The translations under genes and the position numbers were made by a program. The notes under the pieces are model-generated. The model was not told where the DNA came from. It worked only from the letters and a program-made list of their open reading frames with translations, and did no database searches. Below, piece by piece: positions 1 through 7,695 of a stretch of 64,000 nucleotides of DNA; position 1 is the stretch's first letter; each line of letters begins with the position of its first letter. The stretch spans positions 4,774,001-4,838,000 of the forward strand of contig NZ_CP115483.1 of assembly GCF_027627455.1 (NCBI RefSeq). The letters are read 5' to 3'. This DNA is from Sphingobacterium sp. SYP-B4668. Its GTDB lineage: Bacteria > Bacteroidota > Bacteroidia > Sphingobacteriales > Sphingobacteriaceae.

Positions 1-87
1 ACTTCACCATGGAGTACGGTCCTCGGCTGCTGGACGTACCCTTTCGCTACCCCTTGGTTGCCGGGCAGCTCCCGGGCAGATAAACTA

Positions 88-122
88 AACATACTAGCCA
101 ATATAAAAATGGCTAGTATGTT
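88..122. repeat. Perfect 13-bp inverted repeat (hairpin)
   Basis: The arms aacatactagcca (88-100) and tggctagtatgtt (110-122) are exact reverse complements around a 9-nt AT loop. No long T-run follows on either strand, so it is not a clear intrinsic terminator. Confidence 0.6.
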
Positions 123-376
123 CTTCAATGCCTTTGCAAAAAAATTAAGGTGATTGAAAAACATATTGAAACACAAAATCGTTGCCAGCAGCAACAAGCC
201 ATCGGCTATCCGCCATTTGCCATCTGCCATAAACTTTAATTTCATAACATGCCATAGGCTATAGGCCATCAGCGATACCATATAGATCACGAGCTTGGCC
301 CGAAAATACACGTGCAGGCATTGGAGAAAAAAAGAATGGTCATCAGCCGTCAACTTATCGGTATCGTACCTTCTGG

Positions 377-410
377 CGTCATTGCGAGGAAAGGATTGAC
401 GAAGCAACCC
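377..410. repeat. REP-like dispersed repeat element
   Basis: The segment starts CGTCATTGCGAGGA and continues through gacgaagcaaccc. Sequences of this form recur between genes in many bacterial genomes. Only one copy is visible in this window, so family membership rests on recognition of the motif. Confidence 0.4.
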
Positions 411-542
411 CGAAGGGCTCATCGTAGATAATCTATCGGCTACGTTCCTATCTTCATTTTTTATCGAGCGCGGTGGCTCCTCGCTTGGACTTCGCTCCCG
501 GGATTTCTGCCGTTTAATAACTTCGCAGTCTTGACTTGTGGG

Positions 543-572
543 GTTACCCTTTGTGTCAAGACAAAGGGTAAC
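543..572. repeat. Perfect 12-bp inverted repeat
   Basis: The arms gttaccctttgt (543-554) and acaaagggtaac (561-572) flank a 6-nt loop. It sits in a non-coding stretch with no adjacent gene to terminate. Confidence 0.6.
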
Positions 573-1026
573 AGCCCGTCGCGGCTTGAGCGACATAAAA
601 AACAATGATATTAAGGTTTTAGAAGACCGTACAAACGTATTTAGTCTTGAACTAAATGCTTCAGCACAGCGCATACTCCTCCCCTTAGCATAAAAATGCT
701 TCATAATAGTTGGTTTAATTGGTTATGGAGCCGTACTCCAAATTCGCTACCGGTCACCAATCAGCAGTGACCAATAACTAATCACTTAAATAAAAAAAAC
801 CAAACCTCCCTTTTTAAGAAAATACAGAAAATAATATGTAACGCCCTTGCTTAACTGGAAAAATCAATCTAACTTTAGAATGCAAATAAAAAAGTATGTT
901 GACCACTGGATAAGACAGGGCACCTCTGGTTGTTTCTATAAAGACAGGAGGTTGGCATTCTACAGACATATTAATTAAAGAAAGGAACTTGCTTTTATTA
1001 CACCCTACATACTACCTATGAGCGTC

Positions 1027-1054
1027 ATTCTGTCCGCTACCTGGCGGACAGAAT
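1027..1054. repeat. Hairpin with gtccgc/gcggac core
   Basis: The arms attctgtccgc (1027-1037) and gcggacagaat (1044-1054) are exact reverse complements around the loop tacctg. The core closely resembles the 16-bp palindrome inside the broken tRNA copies at 27388-27403 and 27748-27763, suggesting one dispersed palindromic family. Confidence 0.55.
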
Positions 1055-1322
1055 CGCCGATGTCGTATGTATATGCACTGATGCCGTCAAAGCGCACAGC
1101 TTTCCCCTTTTCTATGTTCTGTAACGAGAGCTCGGATTTATTCAGGCGCTCGGATGACGTTCTTTTTCAACTGTAAATAGAGGAACCATTGACCACGATC
1201 GTAAATCGGGTCTGCGGAGGTTCTTTTGGTGGTTAGTTCACATCTTTTCATAATCTATAAATTGGTTATAAACGATGTCTACTCTGAAAGCTTGGAGGAA
1301 AGCGAATTGGCAAAAAACCAAC

Positions 1323-1410
1323 AGGGCGTCTCCCATGCTTTTGCTCGTGGCTCCGCCAGAAGCCTACTCTTTACAGAGGTACCCACAAAAGTCTGACAGG
1401 AAGACGCCCT
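1323..1410. ncRNA. Candidate structured RNA element (uncertain)
   Basis: A 9-bp closing helix, agggcgtct (1323-1331) with agacgccct (1402-1410), encloses about 70 nt. Inside are at least two small hairpins, tggc/gcca with a 3-nt loop and ctct/agag with a 4-nt loop. It lies about 160 nt upstream of the HTH-like gene at 1569, so it could be a leader, a separate small RNA or a mobile-element remnant. The call rests on visible pairing only. Confidence 0.25.
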
Positions 1411-1568
1411 ACTGGAGTATCTACAAAGATATAAAAATCCAGTAATGAGGGCGACTTCAAGGTCATCTCGTGGGTAATCTGGCGGATTTCGAACGAGTGA
1501 CATCGTTGAGACAGGAGAATTCCCCTGCTTAGTGTCGCTATAATTTAAAACAAATATACAAATAAAAG

Positions 1569-2096
1569 ATGACTTTAAAAAGTTTTTCAAATAAAAGTCA
1601 TATTAAAAACTATAATATGCCAACATTATTGGGGGAGTATTTGAACGGATTGCCGATAGTAAAGGAAAAAGTCAGAGACTTGGCTAGCATCAAAAAGCCA
1701 AGAATGAACGATTTAAACAATAAAAAAACAGCCAAGCCGTCTCCAGAAGAATTTTATAGGATAGTTTATATTGCGATTAAACTGGCGAATCTGGAAGATG
1801 CTGAATTTCAAAGAGCGATAGAAGCGATTTTCCCTAATAGACCCAAAGAGGGACTATTAGAAGAATTTAAACATCTACCAGTTGAAGTAAGGTTTTTGAA
1901 AAGGCACACTCTTACACAAAGTGAAGTTGAGAACAAAATTGGAATGGCAGAAAATAAAATCAGCAGACTTGCTAATGAAAAGACTAAAGATCTATTAGCA
2001 GTCGAATTAATCTGCTTTACAGAAGGATTGGGGCTAGACGTGTTGGAAACTTTCAAAGACATTTATGGAGAGATCAATTTCAATGGAAGACAATAA
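1569..2096 (+). CDS. HTH-like hypothetical protein
   Basis: This 175-residue protein of unknown function carries a C-terminal stretch (about residues 113-165) that resembles a Cro/C1-type helix-turn-helix. It reads LTQSEVENKIGM, then AENKISRLANE, followed by two helices rich in Leu and Glu. The N-terminal half is lysine-rich with no recognised domain. ATG at 1569 gives the longest frame; ATG at 1617 (residue 17, before PTLLGEYLNG) is an equally reasonable start because the first 16 residues are low in information. It is the only clear gene in the 3.3-kb accessory stretch. A DNA-binding or mobile-element regulatory role is inferred and could be wrong. Confidence 0.7.
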   Translation: MTLKSFSNKSHIKNYNMPTLLGEYLNGLPIVKEKVRDLASIKKPRMNDLNNKKTAKPSPEEFYRIVYIAIKLANLEDAEFQRAIEAIFPNRPKEGLLEEFKHLPVEVRFLKRHTLTQSEVENKIGMAENKISRLANEKTKDLLAVELICFTEGLGLDVLETFKDIYGEINFNGRQ

Positions 2097-2190
2097 AGCT
2101 AAAAATGATAAAACTAAATAACTAGCATTCATCCATTTCTAATAAAGTAAAAAGAAAAACCAATACTAATAACCATAAAAACCAAGCATT

Positions 2191-2442
2191 ATGAACTTAT
2201 TGTTTCTGAACATAGGCACACAGGATTTATTTGTGATTATAGTCCCATTATTCTACTGTTGTTTACTTGCGGCTATTTTTTGGGGGCTATATAAGGTATT
2301 ATCCATCTTGTTGAATCGCTATCTAGTAGCAAAACGCGAACATACAGCAGCTCTCCTCCTACAAAGCGAAGCACTGAAAGAAATAGCTTCGGCTATTAGA
2401 GAATCGAACGACAAAAGCGGTACGCCACCAGAGATAATCTAA
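2191..2442 (+). CDS. Small single-pass membrane protein
   Basis: This 83-residue protein has one long hydrophobic segment (about residues 12-40, containing FVIIVPLFYCCLLAAIFWGLY). A basic stretch near VAKREH and an amphipathic C-terminal helix (LLLQSEALKEIASAIRES) follow. The family is not recognised. The stop codon ends one base before the ATG of the next small ORF, so the two are probably co-transcribed. The architecture, a short membrane anchor plus cytoplasmic helix, is compatible with many roles and no function is assigned. Confidence 0.55.
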   Translation: MNLLFLNIGTQDLFVIIVPLFYCCLLAAIFWGLYKVLSILLNRYLVAKREHTAALLLQSEALKEIASAIRESNDKSGTPPEII

Positions 2443-2443
2443 T

Positions 2444-2608
2444 ATGAAAACACTAGTAACAACTGTATTTCCTCTTTCGGTGACGACATTAGTCTTCGGA
2501 CAAGAAGTGATCAACATAACCCCAAAAACCGTCACCCTCGAGCTGGCCCCTCAAAAAACAAGTGCCATTGATTATTCTAGAGTCACAAACTCAATAGAAA
2601 TGAATTAG
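2444..2608 (+). CDS. Short putative secreted peptide (54 aa)
   Basis: The frame starts MKTLVTTVFPLSVTTLVFGQE, a plausible signal peptide with cleavage near FGQ, and ends after about 34 further residues. The mature part contains a short Thr/Val/Leu-rich stretch. It begins one base after the stop of the upstream membrane ORF. It could be a genuine small secreted protein or the 5' remnant of a longer exported protein cut off by the repeat-bearing sequence downstream. No family is recognised. Confidence 0.35.
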   Translation: MKTLVTTVFPLSVTTLVFGQEVINITPKTVTLELAPQKTSAIDYSRVTNSIEMN

Positions 2609-3356
2609 TTATGAAATTTTTTAGTGGTTATTTTGTTAGTAATACACGCGGCACGCGTGCATTTGCTGGGGTCTACTTGTAAACTTTGGTATTTAAAACA
2701 GGCCCCTCTGCCCCCCTACCCTCCTGGCCTAGATGTCCAGCGTCCTATTTGCCACCTGTTGATTGTCGGGCAGCTCTTGGGCCGAAACATTGCACATAGA
2801 AACTATACGGACAAATCAATCGACAACCTTACCTTGTCCATCGTCTAATAAATAATAGATTTAATTACAAAATCAACCAGCGTAGCTACTAAAGCCTCCC
2901 ATTATTTGCAATACACAGAAAAAGAGGTTATTTTTATGGTGATTAAGAATAATTGATAGCCGATTATGCAGTCTATGTACCCCATAAAGAGCGAGTCTTT
3001 CGATGGTGCTTGATGCTGGACGGTGGCGGATAGCGGCCACAGAACAACCCTTAATGTGATTCGTAAGAGTGCTTTGTTGTATACAGGTCGCATTTTCCCT
3101 TGCTGACTTGTAGGCTGCTGTCCGCTTTTTCTATTAATATACTTGCTCTATTCAGGTGGCGAACAAATATTCTTAATCAAGAATGCAAGGCATAACATGC
3201 TGTCCAATAAAGAGAGCTGGAATAGCTATGTTTAGAAATTGGTAATGTATCCATAATTCTACGCTTAATTGGTTTCAGAAAAAGGAGTCAGATGGAAGAG
3301 GAAGGGCAAGAATGAAACTGATACAGTCCCTATATGTAATGAGTGACCAAACTCAT
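2609..3356. other. Non-coding stretch with degenerate repeat
   Basis: No supportable gene. The short frames at 2624-2848 and 2902-3093 have biased, unstructured translations. Bases 2738-2785 match 33-80 imperfectly (shared cgggcagctc core), so the accessory region carries diverged copies of one repeat near both ends. The remainder is AT-rich without obvious motifs. Confidence 0.5.
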
Positions 3357-4190
3357 TCACTGGTTTTCTATATATTTTCGATCAAGCATTCGATAGTATT
3401 TATTCTTTGTCGCTTCTCCAAATAATCTCAGGAAACTATTCTTATAATCGGTAAAACTATCTGAGTTATAGACTTCTCTAAACACGATATAAGTTGACAC
3501 TGGACTGTTCAAATTTGCTTCGATAAGTCGGTTTATTTGTTCTTTAAGTTCTGCCTGAATTGAGGTTTGCCAAGTATTTGAATTGATCAATGAATCCATC
3601 TTCTTCACCTCAGAAAGATTTCCACTATTTAGCCACTCATATTGTTGGGCTTTCAGGTCAGAAAGCTTTTGTCGCTTTACTTTTTCATTTTGAAGGAGTA
3701 GATGACTATAGATCTCAAACAAATTGAAGTCTTTACCTTTGCTTTCAGCAATTAGATTATTGTCTACTGGATTATTATAATACCGTTGCTCGACTTCCTC
3801 TTGGGATAGTGAATCTTTCAAGCTAATTTCTAAGTCCCCTGATTGCTTAGTATTGATATATACCTCCTTTTGCATCATAAATTCGTCTGAAAAATCCCCA
3901 AAAGTTTCTTCATGCTTACGCAATCCTTTATAGATACTGTGCGGGACATAGCTACGACGCCAAAATACATTTATACTGACTGCATCATCAATAATAGTAT
4001 CCAATACAATCTTTCTTTTATTTACAAGCATTGCATTATATAGCTTTTCCCCTGTGACAGCCTGATAGATTTCGACCCGAAATGTATCCACTAATGGCAA
4101 ATTAATAGTGAGTTCTATTCTATTTGATTTCTTACAACTAAAGGGTAAGATTAATATTGGAATTAAGATATATAACAATAATCCTCTCAT
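3357..4190 (-). CDS. Lipoprotein closing the SusCD/metallopeptidase operon
   Basis: A roughly 277-residue exported lipoprotein. The lipobox is LPFSC about 18 residues from the ATG at 4190. An upstream ATG at 4217 would place the first nine codons inside a strong hairpin and give an overlong signal, so 4190 is preferred. The N-terminal 100 residues form a beta-rich stretch like the DUF4369-type domain often found in front of thioredoxin-like proteins. The C-terminal part is helical, rich in Lys/Glu/Leu, and no CxxC motif is visible. It is the last gene after SusC, SusD, the metallopeptidase and the DUF4302 protein. It probably sits on the periplasmic or outer membrane and assists that uptake system; the exact role is unknown. 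Confidence 0.6.
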   Translation of the reverse strand: MRGLLLYILIPILILPFSCKKSNRIELTINLPLVDTFRVEIYQAVTGEKLYNAMLVNKRKIVLDTIIDDAVSINVFWRRSYVPHSIYKGLRKHEETFGDFSDEFMMQKEVYINTKQSGDLEISLKDSLSQEEVEQRYYNNPVDNNLIAESKGKDFNLFEIYSHLLLQNEKVKRQKLSDLKAQQYEWLNSGNLSEVKKMDSLINSNTWQTSIQAELKEQINRLIEANLNSPVSTYIVFREVYNSDSFTDYKNSFLRLFGEATKNKYYRMLDRKYIENQ

Positions 4191-4200
4191 AATTAGGAAG

Positions 4201-4239
4201 CCCTTAAGGTTCAACATTACTAATGTCGAACCTTAAGGG
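4201..4239 (-). promoter_or_regulatory. Intercistronic hairpin
   Basis: The arms cccttaaggttc (4201-4212) and gaaccttaaggg (4228-4239) are perfect reverse complements, with an additional acatta/taatgt pairing inside. It lies between the DUF4302 gene and the last lipoprotein gene and overlaps the upstream alternative start at 4217. No T-run follows on the minus strand, so an attenuator, RNA-processing or stability element is more likely than a full terminator. Confidence 0.5.
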
Positions 4240-4256
4240 GAGACTATAATGTGTTT

Positions 4257-5264
4257 CTATTTTCCTTTATAAACTGCGGTAATTACAACTTCGCCGCTTT
4301 TATTATACGCATTAAACGTGATTGACTGTGTATTTCCGATTTTTTCAGATTTATTAGCAACCAAATAAAAGGTTTGAAATTGGTCTCGTAGTGCTTTATA
4401 AGCTGCTGCAATCCCAGCATTTGTGGTACTATAATACGGCAGGAAGCTCATTGCATTATGACCCTGCGATATATAATTAGCTATCTGTGCATTAGATTTA
4501 TTAACATAGACAAATTGGAAGGGATAAAAATCTGTAATACCCCCTATTGCAGATATATTATTAAATGGGTGCCAGCTATATAGTGCATTAACGTTTCCAG
4601 CACTTTGCGCAACGTACTTCACAGGAATATTGAAGTCTTCGTTGGTTAAAGCGGAATGTACTTCCATTGTTTGGAATTCGCCTTCTCCAACCGGCCTATT
4701 GGCAACGGTAGTCATATCAAATAGTACTTCACTATCTGCCCATTTCCAATCTGCAGGTCTTTTGAACAATTTATAGACAACACCACCTTCGGGTTTGTAC
4801 ACTCCCCCGCTCCTATAGCCCCTTATCTCGATAGTATCTTGACTATAACTCACCACATTAAAGATATGATCTGTAATGTCGGACATTTGAGCCCCAACTT
4901 TGAAAAGGGCAGAAATCACCGAACCAGTCGAAAATTCAAGTTGGGGAGCGCCCAGACCGCTTGTAATTTGATAAAAAGATTTCACGCCTTCTGACTCGCC
5001 GTAAACAGTCTTTACATCGACCGAATTGTCTGTAGTATCAAATTTCATTACCACCGGAGCATAGATCGTATTACTCAAATTGGACTTCACCATCATCACC
5101 CAACCATGCTCAGAACTTTGGAGCACTTTGTTCAATCCTGCAGCAAGTTTCTCTGCTCGGTCTGGATTGCTGTCAATATAATCATTGGTAATGATATCCT
5201 TTTCACAGGATGAAAGCCAAAAGGCTAACAAGACACCAACAATACTAAACTTAATCAATTTCAT
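4257..5264 (-). CDS. DUF4302 family lipoprotein
   Basis: A 335-residue lipoprotein with signal and lipobox FWLSSC at about residues 15-20. The pattern that follows is typical of DUF4302 proteins: a start around residues 35-60 with RAEKLAAGLNKVLQSSEHGW, then long beta-strand-rich sequence. Members of this family are regularly encoded next to a SusC/SusD pair and a putative zinc metallopeptidase in Bacteroidetes, as here. The gene lies 87 bp after the metallopeptidase gene and 40 bp before the next stop. It is probably a surface or periplasmic accessory protein of the uptake complex. The ligand is not known. Confidence 0.75.
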   Translation of the reverse strand: MKLIKFSIVGVLLAFWLSSCEKDIITNDYIDSNPDRAEKLAAGLNKVLQSSEHGWVMMVKSNLSNTIYAPVVMKFDTTDNSVDVKTVYGESEGVKSFYQITSGLGAPQLEFSTGSVISALFKVGAQMSDITDHIFNVVSYSQDTIEIRGYRSGGVYKPEGGVVYKLFKRPADWKWADSEVLFDMTTVANRPVGEGEFQTMEVHSALTNEDFNIPVKYVAQSAGNVNALYSWHPFNNISAIGGITDFYPFQFVYVNKSNAQIANYISQGHNAMSFLPYYSTTNAGIAAAYKALRDQFQTFYLVANKSEKIGNTQSITFNAYNKSGEVVITAVYKGK

Positions 5265-5351
5265 ATATATATAATTTGATTGTTATCATCATACAAAATA
5301 TCCAATCGCATTCATGCATGAGCCGTCTGTACAATATGGATATTTCATAAC

Positions 5352-6239
5352 TTAATAATTTACCTTATTAACTACAGAGTCTACCACTTTTTGTAGCTCG
5401 TGAAGATCAACCCCCATATCTGAGTATTTCTGAAGGACTAACTTATACTTTGTATTAAGCTTTGCATTCCTAGCAACCATTACTTCGATTTCATTTTTAG
5501 GGTATTTAACCATGTATTCTACCGATGTGGCAAAATCTTCTTCTCTTGCATAGCCACCATATGGCTTGAAAAAGCCGTCCTTTTGAGCTTCTTCATCGGT
5601 ACGTAAATTCCCATCCGGTTTTCTGAAATAACCAGCCAATCCGTAGTAATCCCCTTGTGATGTGCGATCATAGATTACTCCTCTACCATATTTTTGATCT
5701 ATTTGATGGGCATGCTCATGATATAAGGTCACCAAATGATCTTTTAACCACTCTTTGTTCGTCTTACTAAACGCATTAACACCTCCCATACCCAACCTAT
5801 AGTATTGGGCATTCAGACCTGCTCCAGCGGCAGCACCCACTGTGGTAATATCATTGAAGTGCACAAAACCGCCTACAATTATAAACTCTGTCGGAGTTTG
5901 TTCCTTATAAAACTTAGGGAATCTTTCTTTCAATGGATTGAGCCACATCTTAACAAGCATAACCCGTGTATATTGTAGAGCTAAATCGTACTCCGCTGGC
6001 ACAAAAAATGTTGTACCTGCTATTATACGAGGAGAAAACTCATAAATAATCTCTACACCGAATTCCTTTTGCACGGAATCACATAAATAGTCGAGCTCAT
6101 TCCATTTCTCTTTTGGCTTATTTGTTCTTTTGGAAAAGTAATCTAGATTTTCATCTATTTCTACAGCCTTCTCTTTATTGCAAGAATTATATATAAAGAG
6201 ACCAAAAACAGTTAGTACTAATACTAATAATCTTTTCAT
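5352..6239 (-). CDS. Putative zinc-binding metallopeptidase lipoprotein
   Basis: A 295-residue lipoprotein (lipobox IYNSC, Cys20). The zinc-binding HExxH motif is HEHAH at residues 174-178, inside LYHEHAHQID. A likely third acidic ligand lies in the REEDFAT stretch at about 232-238. This matches the Peptidase_Mx1 (putative zinc-binding metallopeptidase) family, found almost only beside SusC/SusD genes. It is 1 bp downstream of susD, so it is certainly co-transcribed and probably translationally coupled. It would act on the cell surface or in the periplasm, presumably on a peptide or protein ligand handled by the SusCD pair. That substrate is an inference. Confidence 0.8.
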   Translation of the reverse strand: MKRLLVLVLTVFGLFIYNSCNKEKAVEIDENLDYFSKRTNKPKEKWNELDYLCDSVQKEFGVEIIYEFSPRIIAGTTFFVPAEYDLALQYTRVMLVKMWLNPLKERFPKFYKEQTPTEFIIVGGFVHFNDITTVGAAAGAGLNAQYYRLGMGGVNAFSKTNKEWLKDHLVTLYHEHAHQIDQKYGRGVIYDRTSQGDYYGLAGYFRKPDGNLRTDEEAQKDGFFKPYGGYAREEDFATSVEYMVKYPKNEIEVMVARNAKLNTKYKLVLQKYSDMGVDLHELQKVVDSVVNKVNY

Positions 6240-6240
6240 C

Positions 6241-7683
6241 TTATCTAGGATTTAATTGATTTTCTAAAACAGGATTACCAATTCTGGCAGGCAACGGAAT
6301 CTGGATAGCCGTTCTTTTGTCATTTGGAACCAATACTTCATCAGGTGTAGCAGATAATCGATTGAGACGATGCTCAATTTGAATACCTAAACGCTTGATA
6401 TCATACCATCTAAAACCTTGGCCCAAAAGCTCCAATCGACGTTCTTTCATCACAACTTCTAAAGCAGCATCCCCATTAGTAGGAACAGGCAAGGCTGCAT
6501 ATGGGACAATACGCTCTCTTCTAATGGCTTCGATATCAGCCATAGCTTTAGAAATATTAGGTGCGCTAATCTTTAATTGGGCCTCAGCTCTATTCAATAA
6601 AACCTCTTCCATAGTAAAACAATCATAACGAGCCTGTGCTGCATTTGGATTGTTGGGTTGGTTTGCATATTTCACCACTAAAGCCACACTATCAATAACC
6701 GTTCCTCCGGAAGAGAATAATTTACTTCTTAAATCTGTCGTTGGGGTAGTATAGAAAAGACTATGTGATAAGTAAAATCCCCCCAATCTAAACCCAAATG
6801 GTCTACACAAGAATCGTGTTGTCTGACAAACCAACAACAAATTGGAATGTAGGGTGGGATTCATTATTTCCTGAGCGAAAAACTTCTCATCAGTTGTACG
6901 TTGACGCTCAATATCTTCAGAAAGTTTACGTACAATGGTTCCCTTATCTTGTACTACTAAATCAGCGTACTTAATAACTTCATCCCAATTACCTTTGTAC
7001 AGATTGACACGAGAGAAAAATGCATAAACACTGGCTAATGAAAAACGATAGGGGGTCCTGGGTATAGCTGCTTCACCTTCTTTTAACAGCTTTAACCCTT
7101 GTTCCATGTCTTTATCGATTTGGTCATAAACTTCCTTAACTGTGGCTCGACCAAAATAAGGACGATTTTCTTTAGGAACTCCGACAATTAAAGGGACACC
7201 TAAATCGGTTGTATAAGTAGTAGGATTATAATGCATACTGAAAAGATTCACCAAGCTAAAATAATTATAAGCTCTGAGCATCAACGCTTCTCCAAGAATT
7301 GCCTTCCTTCTTGTTTCATCCCCCCCAATCTTTTCAATTTCTTCAATGACAGTATTCGCTTCATATATCTTATTGTAATAATGCGCGTATGCTGCTTGAG
7401 GAGTGGCTGTTGCATTGTCCTGATATTCATCCTTCCATAAATAAAGAGGGATATAAATGGGTCCCATACTTGCTTGCATGGTTGTAGCATAATGATGGAA
7501 ATTATCGGTCATTATCTCTGTGAAGACATCTTGGCGCTCGGGATAAGCCGCAGCCAAGCCATCATCCAAATCATCCAACGTCTTTATTTCCAAACGATTA
7601 TCATAAGGCTCATCTAGAAACTTTTCGCAAGAAGAGTTTAATACTAGGCTTATAGTCAATAATATAAAAAATATCTTTTTCAT
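6241..7683 (-). CDS. SusD/RagB-type nutrient-binding lipoprotein
   Basis: A 480-residue SusD-like protein with lipobox LNSSC (Cys19) followed by EKFLDEPYD, the usual N-terminal SusD signature. The C-terminal third has the family pattern MEEVLLNRAEAQLK and KERRLELLGQGFRWYDIKRLG. It forms the lid of the SusC barrel on the cell surface and binds the ligand. It starts 12 bp after susC and ends 1 bp before the metallopeptidase gene, giving a tight operon. The association with a peptidase hints at a peptide or protein-derived nutrient rather than a glycan. Confidence 0.9.
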   Translation of the reverse strand: MKKIFFILLTISLVLNSSCEKFLDEPYDNRLEIKTLDDLDDGLAAAYPERQDVFTEIMTDNFHHYATTMQASMGPIYIPLYLWKDEYQDNATATPQAAYAHYYNKIYEANTVIEEIEKIGGDETRRKAILGEALMLRAYNYFSLVNLFSMHYNPTTYTTDLGVPLIVGVPKENRPYFGRATVKEVYDQIDKDMEQGLKLLKEGEAAIPRTPYRFSLASVYAFFSRVNLYKGNWDEVIKYADLVVQDKGTIVRKLSEDIERQRTTDEKFFAQEIMNPTLHSNLLLVCQTTRFLCRPFGFRLGGFYLSHSLFYTTPTTDLRSKLFSSGGTVIDSVALVVKYANQPNNPNAAQARYDCFTMEEVLLNRAEAQLKISAPNISKAMADIEAIRRERIVPYAALPVPTNGDAALEVVMKERRLELLGQGFRWYDIKRLGIQIEHRLNRLSATPDEVLVPNDKRTAIQIPLPARIGNPVLENQLNPR

Positions 7684-7695
7684 GTGATCTACTAT

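Larger units (their letters stand above)
1..1568. other. Gene-poor accessory region with dispersed repeats
   Basis: No convincing gene is seen. The stretch holds several perfect hairpins (listed separately), a run rich in gccat words around 195-280, a dispersed-repeat-like segment beginning CGTCATTGCGAGGA at 377-390, and a candidate folded element at 1323-1410. A reverse-strand open frame at 1279-1590 is low-complexity, overlaps the start of the next gene and is judged spurious. The base composition is uneven: GC-rich patches alternate with AT-rich spacers, as in decayed mobile or repeat-bearing DNA. Confidence 0.6.

Noticed and set aside
1279-1590. Reverse-strand open frame of 103 residues
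   Set aside because: Ser/Arg/Leu-biased translation without structure, overlap with the start of the HTH-like gene, and strong RNA-type pairing in the same bases make coding unlikely.
2624-3093. Two open frames (2624-2848 plus, 2902-3093 minus)
   Set aside because: Short, compositionally odd, one overlaps a repeat; no signal, domain or neighbour support.
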